Positions 33,778-42,404 of a stretch of DNA of 64,000 nucleotides are shown here, one piece after another. Source of the DNA: Actinophytocola glycyrrhizae (lineage in GTDB: Bacteria > Actinomycetota > Actinomycetes > Mycobacteriales > Pseudonocardiaceae); the NCBI RefSeq assembly GCF_042653545.1, contig NZ_JBHSIS010000002.1, positions 744,001-808,000 on the forward strand. Reading direction: 5' to 3'. The notes under the pieces were generated by a model. The model was not told where the DNA came from and did not search any database. It was given only the letters and a program-made list of their open reading frames with translations. The translations under genes and the position numbers were made by a program. Every line of letters starts with the position of its first letter. Position 1 is the first letter of the stretch.

Positions 33778-34523
33778 AAACCCTCCACCAGTTGACGTGA
33801 GTACTCGTGCCGCGGGGTGCCGAAGAAGACGTCCGCGTCGGCGGTCTCGACCACCTCGCCGTGCCGCATCACCGCGATCCGGTCCGCCACGTACCGCACC
33901 GCGGCGAGGTCGTGGCTGATGAACAGCGCGGCGAACCCGAACTCGTCCCGCAGGTCCTTGACGAGGTTGAGGATCTGCGCCTGCACGGACACGTCCAGCG
34001 CGCTGACCGCCTCGTCGAACACCACGAACGGCGGCCGGGTGATCAGTGCTCGCGCGATCGACACCCGCTGCCGCTGCCCGCCGGAGAGCTCGTGCGGGAA
34101 CCGGTGCGCGAACGACGCTTCCAGCCCCACCTGCTCAAGGCTTTCCCCGGCGCGCCGTGCCAGGTCCGCCTTGTCCGTGCCGCCCAGCACGGCCAGCGGC
34201 TCGGCCACGCACTGCCCGACCCGCATCCTCGGGTCGAGCGACCACTGCGGGTGCTGCAGCACCGCCTGCATCCGCCCGGCCAGCTCGCGCCGCCGCTTCG
34301 GGAACGGCCGCCCGTCGAACCGCACGGTGCCGGTGCTCGGCGCGCACAGGCCGAGCGCGACCATGCTCGTGGTGGTCTTGCCGGAGCCGGACTCCCCCAC
34401 CAGCCCGAGGATCTCCCCCTCGGACAGTCCCATGGAGACGTTCCGCATCGCGTGCACCTGCTGCCGCCGCCACGGCGGACCGGTCTGGAACACGACGCCG
34501 ACGTCGGCCAGTTCGAGGATCAC
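33774..34523 (-). CDS. ABC transporter ATP-binding protein (OppF/DppF-type)
   Basis: 249 residues. Walker A GLVGESGSGKTTTS, Q-loop LQHPQWSLDPRMRV, signature LSGGQRQRVSIARAL, Walker B FVVFDEAVSALD and switch histidine ISHDLAAVRYVADRI are all intact. The GTG at 34523 overlaps the OppD-type stop (GTGA). Unlike most OppF proteins the C-terminal oligopeptide/Fe-S extension is short (ends HEYSRQLVEGL). Together with the other ATPase and two permeases it powers uptake of the peptide or amide bound by the lipoprotein encoded at the start of the operon. Confidence 0.93.
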   Translation of the reverse strand: MILELADVGVVFQTGPPWRRQQVHAMRNVSMGLSEGEILGLVGESGSGKTTTSMVALGLCAPSTGTVRFDGRPFPKRRRELAGRMQAVLQHPQWSLDPRMRVGQCVAEPLAVLGGTDKADLARRAGESLEQVGLEASFAHRFPHELSGGQRQRVSIARALITRPPFVVFDEAVSALDVSVQAQILNLVKDLRDEFGFAALFISHDLAAVRYVADRIAVMRHGEVVETADADVFFGTPRHEYSRQLVEGL

Positions 34524-35458
34524 CGGCCCACCGCCACGGTCGCGCGGTGGCACAGCACCTCGCGGTCGCCTGCGACGACCAGCGGTGGCCGGGAGCCGCA
34601 CAGGTCCAGCGCGTCCGGGCAGCGTGGCGCGAACGCGCACCCGTCGGCCGGGCCGGTGAGCACCGGCGGCTGCCCCGGGATCGACGTGAGCCGCTCCCCC
34701 CGCGCCGCCGCGCCGGGCACCGCGGCGACGAGCGCCGCCGTGTACGGGTGCCGGGGCGCGCCGAACACGCCGGCCGCCGTGCCGGACTCGACCACCCGGC
34801 CGCCGTACATCACCGCGATCCGCGAACAGCGTTTGCCGACCGCGGGCAGGTCGTGGCTCAGCCACAGGATCGTGGTGCCCGCCGCGGCGGCCAGCGAGAA
34901 GATCACGTCGAGCACGTCGTCGCGGATCTGGGCGTCCAGCGCCGCGGTCGGCTCGTCGGCGACCAGGATCTCCGGTTCGCACGCCATGGCCATGGCGATC
35001 GCGACCCGCTGCGCCATCCCGCCGGACAGCTGGTGCGGGTAGGCCCGCGCCACCCGCGCCGGGTCGGACAGCCGCACGCGGTCCAGGTGGGACAGGACGT
35101 CCCCGCCGCGTCCGCGCAGGGCGAGCGCGACCTGCTTGCCGACGCGCATGGTCGGGTCGAGCGAGCCGATCGGCTCCTGGAAGACGAACCCGAGCCGGTC
35201 CCGCCGCAACGCCCGCAACGCCTTGGGGCGCAGCCGGTGCACCTCCGCCCCGTCGACGCGGACCGCTCCCGAGGTGATCCGCGCCGACGAGGGCAGCAGG
35301 CCGCCGACAGCGGCGCCCAGCGTGGACTTGCCGGACCCGCTCTCGCCGACGATCCCCACTGTCTCCCCAGCCGAGACAGTGAGGGTGGCGCCGTCCAGGG
35401 CACGGACGCCGTTCTCGTAGTCGACGGCGAGCCCGTCGACCTCAAGCACAGGTGTCAT
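34520..35458 (-). CDS. ABC transporter ATP-binding protein (OppD/DppD-type)
   Basis: 312 residues. Walker A GIVGESGSGKSTLG, Q-loop FVFQEPIGSLDPTMRVG, signature LSGGMAQRVAIAMAMA, Walker B ILVADEPTAALDA. The signature has Met-Ala where Gln-Arg is usual, as seen in many OppD proteins. After the nucleotide-binding domain comes the oligopeptide-transporter C-terminal region with GCAFAPRCPDALDLC, whose cysteines match the Fe-S-type motif of this family. ATG at 35458 overlaps the permease stop. Confidence 0.93.
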   Translation of the reverse strand: MTPVLEVDGLAVDYENGVRALDGATLTVSAGETVGIVGESGSGKSTLGAAVGGLLPSSARITSGAVRVDGAEVHRLRPKALRALRRDRLGFVFQEPIGSLDPTMRVGKQVALALRGRGGDVLSHLDRVRLSDPARVARAYPHQLSGGMAQRVAIAMAMACEPEILVADEPTAALDAQIRDDVLDVIFSLAAAAGTTILWLSHDLPAVGKRCSRIAVMYGGRVVESGTAAGVFGAPRHPYTAALVAAVPGAAARGERLTSIPGQPPVLTGPADGCAFAPRCPDALDLCGSRPPLVVAGDREVLCHRATVAVGR

Positions 35459-36285
35459 GTCAGCGACCGCGCCTTCCTGGGTTCGAGGCCGTCCCGCAGC
35501 CCGTCGCCGAAGACGTTGACCGCGAGGATCGCCACCACGAGCACGACCCCGGGCGTCACCACGAGCCACGGCGCGGCGAGCAGGTAGGTGCTGCCCTGCT
35601 GGATCAGCGCGCCGAGCGAGGACCGCGGCGGCTGCACACCGAACCCGAGGAAGCTCAGCCCGCCCTCGACGAGGATGCCAACCGACAGCGCGTACGTGCC
35701 CTGGACCGCGACCGTGCCGGACACGTTCGGCAGCACGTGCCTGGTCAGCACGCGTGGCCACGCGGCCCCGCTGATGATCGCCGACGTCACGTAGTCGCGC
35801 TGCGACACGGTGACCGCGGCCGCGCGCACCAGCCGCGTCATCAGCGGGATGGTGATCAGCACGACGCTGCACACGGTCGCCGCGAGCCCCGGGCCGATCA
35901 CCGCCGCGACGAGGATCGCGAGCACGATCGTCGGGAACGAGTACAAGACCTCGACCAGCCGCAGCACGACCTCGCCGACCCAGCCGCCCCAGTACCCGGC
36001 GACGAGGCCGAGCGCGGTGGCGAGCACCGCGGTCACCAGCACGGCGACCGTCGAGAGCAGCAGCGTGGTCCCGATGCCCTCGAACAGCCTCGGCAGCAGC
36101 GACCGGCCGAGCTGGTCGGTGCCCAGCCACCACTGCGCGCTCGGCGGTGCGAGCCGCGGCCCCACGATCGCGTCCGGTCGCCCGCCGATGCCGAACACCG
36201 TGCCCACGACGGACACGACCACCAGCACCGCCAGTACCACCAGCCCGGACCTGGTCAGCCAGTCGGCCCTGCGCCACCACCTCAT
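35455..36285 (-). CDS. ABC transporter permease (OppC/DppC-type)
   Basis: 276 residues, six membrane helices. WWLGTDQLGRSLLPRLFEG is the characteristic OppC N-terminal periplasmic/helix region; the EAA-type cytoplasmic coupling loop is SGAAWPRVLTRHVLPNVSG. VEGGLSFLGFGVQPPRSSLG is the family's last conserved loop. It pairs with the permease encoded just upstream, whose stop overlaps its ATG by 4 bases. Confidence 0.93.
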   Translation of the reverse strand: MRWWRRADWLTRSGLVVLAVLVVVSVVGTVFGIGGRPDAIVGPRLAPPSAQWWLGTDQLGRSLLPRLFEGIGTTLLLSTVAVLVTAVLATALGLVAGYWGGWVGEVVLRLVEVLYSFPTIVLAILVAAVIGPGLAATVCSVVLITIPLMTRLVRAAAVTVSQRDYVTSAIISGAAWPRVLTRHVLPNVSGTVAVQGTYALSVGILVEGGLSFLGFGVQPPRSSLGALIQQGSTYLLAAPWLVVTPGVVLVVAILAVNVFGDGLRDGLEPRKARSLT

Positions 36286-37253
36286 GCGGTCCTCCCCCGC
36301 GCGGCCGTGCCGAACCGCGGATCGAGCACCCCGGCGACGGCATCGGTGAGCGCGTTCATCACCACGAACACGACGGCGGCGAGCAGGACGCCCGCCTGCA
36401 CCACCGCGTAGTCGCGCCTGCCGACCGCCTGCACGACGTAGGACCCGATGCCCGGCAGGTTGAACAGGTACTCGATGATCACCGCGCCGCCGAGCAGGTA
36501 GGCCGTGACCGCGCCGAGCACGGTGACCACGGGGATCGACGCGTTGCGCAGCACGTGCCGCACGACGATGAACGCCGGGCTCTCACCACGCGCGACCGAT
36601 GCCGCGATGTAGGGCTCCACCAGTACGTTCAGCACCGCGTCGCGGGTGGTGCGGGCGGTCACGGCGATCACGAACACCGAAAGGACGGCCGCAGGCAGCA
36701 CCACCGCACGCAGGTTCCCTGCGGGGTCGGCGCCGAGCGGGACCCAGCCGCCGACCGTGAGACCGAGCGCGTAGCGGGAGAACAGGAACACCACGAGGCT
36801 GCCGAGCACGAACTCCGGCACGCTCACCCCGAGCCCGCTCGCGAGCCGCCCGAGCGCACCACCGCCCTTGCGGCCCGCGCGGATCGCGGTCCACACCCCC
36901 AGCGGGACACCGAGCAGGAGCGCGGCGGCCATGCCGAGCAGTGTCAGCTCGGCGGTCACCGGCAGCCGCAGCCCGAACTCGGTCGTCACGGGTTCGCCGG
37001 TGATCATCGAGATGCCGAAGTCGCCCCGCACGGCCGCGCCGACCCAGAGGCCGTACTGGACGACGATGCCCTGGTCGAGGCCGTACTTCGCGGACACCTC
37101 GGCCTTCTCGGCCGCGGACGCGAACGGCCCGAGCACCACCTCGGCGAACCCGCCCGGCATGAGCCGGGACGCCGCGAAGATCAGCAACGAGATCAGGAAC
37201 AGGGTGACGACCGCGCTGAGCACCCGCCGCAGCCACCACGAGACCAACCGCAC
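36282..37253 (-). CDS. ABC transporter permease (OppB/DppB-type)
   Basis: 323 residues, six membrane helices; the first is preceded by VSWWLRRVLSAVV. The coupling loop is ARGESPAFIVVRHVLRNASI, and YLFNLPGIGSYVVQA is the OppB signature. I start at GTG 37253, preceded by a strong GGAGGT six bases upstream. An in-frame ATG at 37283 lies inside the palindromic repeat, has no ribosome-binding site and would add ten residues with no family similarity. The 87 bases between this GTG and the lipoprotein stop hold the alternative-hairpin repeat. Confidence 0.92.
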   Translation of the reverse strand: MRLVSWWLRRVLSAVVTLFLISLLIFAASRLMPGGFAEVVLGPFASAAEKAEVSAKYGLDQGIVVQYGLWVGAAVRGDFGISMITGEPVTTEFGLRLPVTAELTLLGMAAALLLGVPLGVWTAIRAGRKGGGALGRLASGLGVSVPEFVLGSLVVFLFSRYALGLTVGGWVPLGADPAGNLRAVVLPAAVLSVFVIAVTARTTRDAVLNVLVEPYIAASVARGESPAFIVVRHVLRNASIPVVTVLGAVTAYLLGGAVIIEYLFNLPGIGSYVVQAVGRRDYAVVQAGVLLAAVVFVVMNALTDAVAGVLDPRFGTAARGRTA

Positions 37254-37283
37254 CGGTCCACCTCCCTCCCGCTCGATTGCCAT

Positions 37284-37338
37284 GAAAGACGCTTTCGGGA
37301 CGCTCAGTGCCCCGAAAGCGTCTTTCGGGGCACTGAGC
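37284..37338 (-). repeat. Palindromic repeat with two mutually exclusive hairpins (copy A)
   Basis: On the transcribed (minus) strand, GCTCAGTGCCCCGAAAG pairs with CTTTCGGGGCACTGAGC across a 3-base ACG loop (17 base pairs, 37302-37338). Alternatively GAAAGACGCTTTCGGG pairs with CCCGAAAGCGTCTTTC (16 base pairs, 37284-37326). The two folds share bases and cannot form together. It begins 2 bases after the lipoprotein stop and ends before the permease ribosome-binding site, where REP-type elements adjust expression between a binding protein and its permeases. A related copy lies at 46141. Confidence 0.85.
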
Positions 37339-37340
37339 CG

Positions 37341-38957
37341 TTACTTGGTCAGCAGCCGGTAGTCGGCGATCGCGCGCAGCAGGTTGCCGTAGCCCTCGTT
37401 CTCGTACAGGGTCGGGCTCACGGCGTCGGTCCGGTACCCGACCAGCGCGGGGCGCGTGACGAGCGGGATCATCTGCGCGTCCTCGTCGACCGCGGTGCAC
37501 AGGTCCCGCAGCGCACCGGCCCGGTCCTGGCCCTCCGGCGTGGCGATCGCCGTGTCGAGCACCTGGTTCAGCTCCGGGTTCGGTTTCATGAAACCGAGGT
37601 TGAACACCGCCTTCTCCGGGTTCCACCACTGGGCGACCATGCCCGCGCTCGCGTACCCGGCGAACCACGACATCGCCGCGTCGAACGTCGCGGGGACCTC
37701 TCCGTAGACCCGGCCGGCCCAGCTGCCCTCGTCGAGCTGCTCGATCCGCACGTCCACGCCGATCTCACCCAGCTGCTGCTGGATGACCTGCGCGATCACG
37801 GGCGCGGGCTCGGTGGAGAACACGGCCAAGGAGAACGACAGGTCCTCGGCACCTGCCGCCTTCAGCAGCGCCTTGGCCTCGTCGATCGAGGCGGTGGCCG
37901 ACGGCAGCGCGGCCGGGTCGCACGAGCCGGGCAGCCCGGCCGGGGTCACACCGGTGGGCTTGCCGAGCCCGTTGAGCGCGGTCCTCGCGATCGCGTCCCG
38001 GTCCATCGCGATGTTGATCGCCTTCCGCACCCGTTCGTCGGCGAACTTCCCGCCGGGCGCGTTGCTGTTCAGCATGAGGTAGTAGAAGTCGGTCGTGGAC
38101 TGGTTGCCGACGGTGGCGCCGCGGACGCCGGTCAGCAGCTCTGGCGCGTCGACGTTGCCCAGCGCGACCAGGTCCGCGCTGCCGTTCTGCAGTGCCGCGA
38201 TCCTGGCCTGCTCCTGCGGCGCGATCGTGATGTTCACCTGGTCCACGCCTGGCTTGTCCTCGGCCCAGTAGCCGTCGTGGCGCGTGAAGGTCCAGGAGAC
38301 GTCCTGGCGGTGCGACTCCACGACGAACGGGCCGGTGCCGAGCATGGTCCTGGTGAGGTCGAGCGACCCGTCGGTCACCTCCTTCATCGGCAGCACCGCG
38401 GCCGGGGTGTTCGCGAGCGCGGCGAGGAACGGCGCGTACGGAGTGGACAGTGTCACCCGGACAGTCTGCGCGTCGACCGCGGTGACCGTCTCGACCGGAC
38501 CGATCTGCGCGCGCCACACGCCCTGCCCTGCCATCAGCCGCTCGAGGCTGCCGACCACGTCCTGCGCGGTCATCGCCCGGCCGTTGGAGAACGTCACGCC
38601 CTCGCGCAGGTGGAACACGTAGGTGGTGTCGTCCGGGGTGTCCCAGCTCTGCGCGAGCGCGGGCTGGGCGGTGAAGTCGGGGCCGACGGTGACGAGCGTG
38701 TCGTACACCAGCGACATGAGCTGCCACGATACCGCGACGTCGGCCAGTTGCGGGTCGAGTCCGCTCGCCGCGCCGCTGTCGACCGGGATCTGGATGTCGA
38801 GCTCGCCGCCCGCGCCCACCGCGGGGTCGGCCACCGCGAGGTAGCCGGGGGTGGCCGCGCCACCCGCCTGCTGGTCGGCGGGTGCCGGGGAGCACGCCGC
38901 CGCCACCAGCGCGGCGGTCGCGGCCGCCGCGAGGAGGAACGTCTTCGGGATCCGCAT
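37341..38957 (-). CDS. ABC transporter substrate-binding lipoprotein (SBP_bac_5, oligopeptide type)
   Basis: 538 residues. An N-terminal signal with lipobox LVAAACSP gives lipidated Cys22. The family-5 peptide-binding fold follows: LDPQLADVAVSWQLMSLVYDTL, TPDDTTYVFHLREGVTFSNG, then RVRKAINIAMDRDAIA and QQQLGEIGVDVRIEQLDEGSW. It sits on the outer face of the membrane and delivers a peptide or amide to the two permeases. It is the first gene of the operon; its ATG at 38957 has GAGGT upstream, about 78 bases from the predicted transcription start. The ligand is unknown, but the two amidohydrolases and the amine oxidase suggest an amine-containing amide. Confidence 0.93.
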   Translation of the reverse strand: MRIPKTFLLAAAATAALVAAACSPAPADQQAGGAATPGYLAVADPAVGAGGELDIQIPVDSGAASGLDPQLADVAVSWQLMSLVYDTLVTVGPDFTAQPALAQSWDTPDDTTYVFHLREGVTFSNGRAMTAQDVVGSLERLMAGQGVWRAQIGPVETVTAVDAQTVRVTLSTPYAPFLAALANTPAAVLPMKEVTDGSLDLTRTMLGTGPFVVESHRQDVSWTFTRHDGYWAEDKPGVDQVNITIAPQEQARIAALQNGSADLVALGNVDAPELLTGVRGATVGNQSTTDFYYLMLNSNAPGGKFADERVRKAINIAMDRDAIARTALNGLGKPTGVTPAGLPGSCDPAALPSATASIDEAKALLKAAGAEDLSFSLAVFSTEPAPVIAQVIQQQLGEIGVDVRIEQLDEGSWAGRVYGEVPATFDAAMSWFAGYASAGMVAQWWNPEKAVFNLGFMKPNPELNQVLDTAIATPEGQDRAGALRDLCTAVDEDAQMIPLVTRPALVGYRTDAVSPTLYENEGYGNLLRAIADYRLLTK

Positions 38958-39014
38958 CGGACCTCAGCTTTCTCGGGGGTGACGCCGCGTAGTCGGGGCT
39001 GGACCGCCGGAGGA

Positions 39015-39032
39015 TGCCGGAACGTTCCGACA
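39015..39032. promoter_or_regulatory. Probable LacI operator 1 (importer side)
   Basis: TGCCGGAACGTTCCGACA, an 18-base palindrome with one mismatch around the centre CG step of GGAACGTTCC. It lies just downstream of the minus-strand -10 box, so a bound repressor would block the importer operon. It shares 14 central bases with operator 2. Confidence 0.8.
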
Positions 39033-39041
39033 TGGGTGGTG

Positions 39042-39070
39042 ATTAAACGGCCGCACCCTGCTCGCGTCAA
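39042..39070 (-). promoter_or_regulatory. Predicted sigma-A-type promoter of the importer operon
   Basis: Minus strand TTGACG (39070-39065), 17-base spacer, TTTAAT (39047-39042). Transcription should start near 39035, leaving a leader of about 78 bases that contains operator 1. Confidence 0.75.
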
Positions 39071-39098
39071 GGCTCAATGTGCGGGTCCGGCCCGATCA

Positions 39099-39127
39099 TT
39101 GACCTGATCGAAACACCGGGCTAGCCT
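39099..39127 (+). promoter_or_regulatory. Predicted sigma-A-type promoter of the amine oxidase operon
   Basis: TTGACC (39099-39104), 17-base spacer, TAGCCT (39122-39127). Transcription should start near 39134, 50 bases before the GTG of the amine oxidase. Operator 2 lies directly downstream. Confidence 0.78.
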
Positions 39128-39140
39128 CCTGACCCAGTTT

Positions 39141-39156
39141 GCCGGAACGTTCCGGC
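39141..39156. promoter_or_regulatory. Probable LacI operator 2 (amine oxidase side)
   Basis: GCCGGAACGTTCCGGC, a perfect 16-base palindrome with the central CG typical of LacI-family sites. It covers about +7 to +22 of the plus-strand transcript. Its distance from the -10 box (13 bases) nearly equals that of operator 1 from its own -10 box (9 bases to the outer end). Confidence 0.85.
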
Positions 39157-39183
39157 GTCCGGCAGGAACCCAAGGAGCCGCAG

Positions 39184-41106
39184 GTGACCGACAGTCGCGA
39201 CAGCCACCCGCTCACGCCTCTGCGCGCCGAGGAGATCACCGACATCAGGAAGATCCTCGAGGCCGCCGACGTGCTCCGTGCCGCGACCCGCTTCTCCTAC
39301 CTCGGCCTGTCCGAACCGGCGAAGGCGGACGTGGCACGGTACGAGCGCGACGGCACGGCCGTGCCCAGGATGGCCCGCGCGCTGCTGCTGGACGTCGAGA
39401 CCGGTGCGGCCGAGGACGTGCTGGTCAGCCTCACCGAACGGGCGGTCGCGCGCCGCACCCCGGTCGACCCCGCGCTCGGCCAGGTGCCGGTCCTCGTCGA
39501 GGAGCACGAGCTGGTCCGCGAGATCATGGCGAAGGACGATGGCTGGCGTGCCGCGCTGCGCGCACGGGGCATCGACGAGCCGACGCAGGTCTACCTCGCC
39601 GCGCTGTCGGCAGGCCGCTTCGAGTCCACCTCCGACGGCCACCGGCGGATGGTCCGCGTGCTGGCGCACTGGCGGCCCGAGGAGTCCACCATGGTCTGGG
39701 CACACCCGGTCGACGGCCTGGTCGCCTACGTCGACCTGATCGCGCGGACCGTGGTGGAGATCGTCGACACGGGCGCGGTGCCCATCCCGGCCGAGTCCGG
39801 CGACTACGACGACCCCGCCGTGTCGGGCCCGATGCGCACGACGCAGCGGCCGATCGAGATCACGCAGCCGGACGGCCCCAGCTTCACGCTCGACGACAAC
39901 GTGCTGCGGTGGGAGAACTGGCACGTGCGGCTCGGCTACGACATGCGGGAAGGCCTGGTGCTGCACCGGGTCTCGTTCCGCGACGGCGACCGCGACCGGT
40001 CGGTGCTCCACCGCGCCTCGGTGGCCGAGATGGTCGTGCCCTACGCCGACCCCGGCCCGATCCGGTTCTGGCAGAACTACTTCGACACCGGCGAGTACCA
40101 GCTCGGCAGGCTCGCGAACTCCCTCGAACTAGGCTGCGACTGCCTCGGCGAGATCACCTACGTCGACGCGGCGGTCACCGACGGCGCGGGCGACCCGACG
40201 ACGATCACCAACGCCATCTGCATCCACGAGGAGGATGCCGGAGTGCTCTGGAAGCACACCGACCCGGCCAACGGCAGCAGGCAGACGCGGCGGCAGCGGC
40301 GGCTGGTGGTGTCGTTCTTCGTGACGGTCGGCAACTACGACTACGGCTTCTACTGGTACTTCTACCTCGACGGCACGATCGAGCTGGAGTGCAAGGCGAC
40401 CGGCATCGTGTTCACGGCACGCCACGACGAGCGGATCGCGCCGTACGCGTCGGAGGTGGCGCCCGGGGTCGCGGCGCCCTACCACCAGCACCTGTTCAAC
40501 GTGCGACTGGACATGGCGGTCGACGGCGACGTCAACGCGGTCGACGAGGTCGAGGTGGCACCGGTGCCGATGGGTCCCGCCAACCCGCATGGCAACGCGT
40601 TCCGCCGCAGCGCCAGACGACTCGCGACGGAGTCCGCCGCGGCGCGGCTGGCGGCGCCGGAACGCGGCCGGGTGTGGCACGTCGTGAACCCCGCGCGGCG
40701 CAACCGCCTCGGCGAGGCGCCCGGCTACGTACTGACCCCGCAGGGGCTTCCGGTGCTGATGGCGGCGGAAGGATCGGCCATCCACGGCCGGGCCACGTTC
40801 GCGACGAAGCACCTGTGGGTGACCCGTTTCGACGACGCCGAGCGCTTCCCGGCCGGGGACCTGGTGAACCAGAGCCCGCCCGGCCAGGGCCTGCCCGCGT
40901 ACACGGCCGCGGACCGCGACATCGACGGCGCGGACATCGTCGTGTGGCACACGTTCGGGATGACGCACTTCCCCCGACCGGAGGACTGGCCGGTGATGCC
41001 GGTCGACACGTGCGGGTTCACCCTGAAACCGTCGGGTTTCTTCGACCGCAACCCCACCCTCGACGTGCCGCCGCCCGCGAGCGCGCACTGCCACCACCAT
41101 GCATGA
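39184..41106 (+). CDS. Copper-containing primary amine oxidase (TPQ type)
   Basis: 640 residues, normal for bacterial enzymes. The topaquinone precursor is Tyr385 in VTVGNYDYGFYWYF (N-Y-D consensus). Copper ligands are in PYHQHLFNVRLDM and, near the C-terminus, GMTHFPRPEDWPVMP. The chain ends HCHHHA, an extra metal-binding-like tail. There is no signal peptide, so it is cytoplasmic. It converts a primary amine plus oxygen and water to aldehyde, ammonia and peroxide. GTG at 39184 has AAGGAG six bases upstream. Divergent from the importer/amidohydrolase/aldehyde dehydrogenase operon and probably controlled by the same repressor. Confidence 0.95.
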   Translation: MTDSRDSHPLTPLRAEEITDIRKILEAADVLRAATRFSYLGLSEPAKADVARYERDGTAVPRMARALLLDVETGAAEDVLVSLTERAVARRTPVDPALGQVPVLVEEHELVREIMAKDDGWRAALRARGIDEPTQVYLAALSAGRFESTSDGHRRMVRVLAHWRPEESTMVWAHPVDGLVAYVDLIARTVVEIVDTGAVPIPAESGDYDDPAVSGPMRTTQRPIEITQPDGPSFTLDDNVLRWENWHVRLGYDMREGLVLHRVSFRDGDRDRSVLHRASVAEMVVPYADPGPIRFWQNYFDTGEYQLGRLANSLELGCDCLGEITYVDAAVTDGAGDPTTITNAICIHEEDAGVLWKHTDPANGSRQTRRQRRLVVSFFVTVGNYDYGFYWYFYLDGTIELECKATGIVFTARHDERIAPYASEVAPGVAAPYHQHLFNVRLDMAVDGDVNAVDEVEVAPVPMGPANPHGNAFRRSARRLATESAAARLAAPERGRVWHVVNPARRNRLGEAPGYVLTPQGLPVLMAAEGSAIHGRATFATKHLWVTRFDDAERFPAGDLVNQSPPGQGLPAYTAADRDIDGADIVVWHTFGMTHFPRPEDWPVMPVDTCGFTLKPSGFFDRNPTLDVPPPASAHCHHHA

Positions 41107-41680
41107 GTTCCCGCGCTACGCAGCCCCCTCCCCCGCGGCTGTCGCGGACCTGGTGCGCAGGAACCCGTTCGCGCTGGTGGTCTCGGGCGGCTCCCCGCCG
41201 GTGGCGACGCACACCCCGGTGATCCTGCCCGGCCCGTCGCTGGACGGTGCCGTGCTGCTCGGCCACATGGCGCGGGCGAACCCGCAGTGGCGGTCGTTCG
41301 GTGCCGAGGTGCTGGTGGTGTTCTCGGGCCCGCACGGCTACGTGTCCCCCACCGCGTACGGCTACACCCCGGCGGTCCCGACGTGGAACTACGCGGCCGT
41401 GCACGTGACGGGCCAGGTGGAGGTGATCACGGACCGCGCGGGAACCCTTGCCGTGGTGGAGGAAACGGTGCGGGTGGCGGAGTCGTGGCGCGACCCGCCG
41501 TGGGACATGACGACGTCGCGGACGACGTTCGAGTCGCTGATCGACGGCGTGGTGGCGTTCCGCGTCCACGTGCGGACCGTCCACAGCAACTTCAAGCTGA
41601 GCCAGGACATGCCGCCGGACGTCCGCGCCAGGGTCCGCGCGGACCTGCCCAGGGAGGTGGCCGGCCTGATGCCGGACTAA
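41099..41680 (+). CDS. PaiB-like FMN-binding protein
   Basis: 193 residues of the PaiB/FMN-binding split-barrel family: NPFALVVSGGSPPVATHTPVI near the start, HGYVSPTAYGYTPAVPTWNYAAVHV for the flavin pocket and VVAFRVHVRTVHSNFKLSQ near the end. Its ATG lies 8 bases inside the amine oxidase gene, so it is co-translated. Such proteins are often annotated as negative transcriptional regulators, but the visible domain is a flavin-binding enzyme-like fold; it may detoxify or oxidise a by-product of amine oxidation. Confidence 0.88.
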   Translation: MHEFPRYAAPSPAAVADLVRRNPFALVVSGGSPPVATHTPVILPGPSLDGAVLLGHMARANPQWRSFGAEVLVVFSGPHGYVSPTAYGYTPAVPTWNYAAVHVTGQVEVITDRAGTLAVVEETVRVAESWRDPPWDMTTSRTTFESLIDGVVAFRVHVRTVHSNFKLSQDMPPDVRARVRADLPREVAGLMPD

Positions 41681-41690
41681 CGTCGGCGGC

Positions 41691-42317
41691 ATGAGCTGGC
41701 TGGCGAACACGAGGACGTCGTACGACGCGGTCGCGGAGCACTACGCCGACCAGGTCCGCGGCAGCCTGTCGACGAAGCCGTACCTGCGTGCGATGGTGAT
41801 GTTGTTCGCCGACCTGGTGCGCGGCGCGGGCGACGGCCCGGTCGCGGACGTCGGCTGCGGTCCCGGGCACGTCACGGCGTTCCTGCGGGACCTTGGCCTC
41901 GCCGCGTTCGGCGTCGACCTGTCACCCCGGATGGTCGAGGTGGCCCGCCGGGAGCACCCCGACGCGCGGTTCGAGGTGGGCTCCATGACCGAGCTGGACC
42001 TCGCCGACGACTCGCTCGCCGGCCTGCTCGCGTGGTGGTCCCTGATCCACCTGCCCGACGACGAGGTCGCGATCGCACTGGCCCACTTCCGGCGGGTGCT
42101 GCGGCCACGGGCCCCGCTGATGATCGGGTTCCACGAAGGCAACGGCACCACCCTGAAGACCGACGGCTACGGCGGCCACCCGATGAACGTGCACGTCCAC
42201 CGCCGCCCACCCGCCCGCGTGACGGCGTGGCTCCACCAGGCGGGTTTCGCGGTCGAGGCGAGCGTCACCCTCGATCCGGCCGGCCGCCTGCCGGGCGCTG
42301 TCCTGTTCGCCCGCTGA
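41691..42317 (+). CDS. SAM-dependent methyltransferase (class I)
   Basis: 208 residues. Motif I VADVGCGPGHVTAFL, acidic motif II GVDLSPRMVEVARREHPDA and FEVGSMTELDLADDSLAG show a Methyltransf_11/25 fold. YDAVAEHYADQV at the start is typical. It follows the PaiB-like gene by 10 bases and probably shares its transcript. The substrate is unknown; these small enzymes often act on small metabolites. Confidence 0.88.
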   Translation: MSWLANTRTSYDAVAEHYADQVRGSLSTKPYLRAMVMLFADLVRGAGDGPVADVGCGPGHVTAFLRDLGLAAFGVDLSPRMVEVARREHPDARFEVGSMTELDLADDSLAGLLAWWSLIHLPDDEVAIALAHFRRVLRPRAPLMIGFHEGNGTTLKTDGYGGHPMNVHVHRRPPARVTAWLHQAGFAVEASVTLDPAGRLPGAVLFAR

Positions 42318-42404
42318 ACAGCTGCGGCCGAGGTCGTCGGAGCGCGCGGGCGGCGGGTGCGTGCCGGGCGAGACCCGCTCGTGCCGGCTACGCCTTTCCA
42401 TCGC

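Noticed and set aside
36147..39107. 986-codon open frame on the plus strand
   Set aside because: Antisense to the permease and binding-protein genes, which have clear family motifs.
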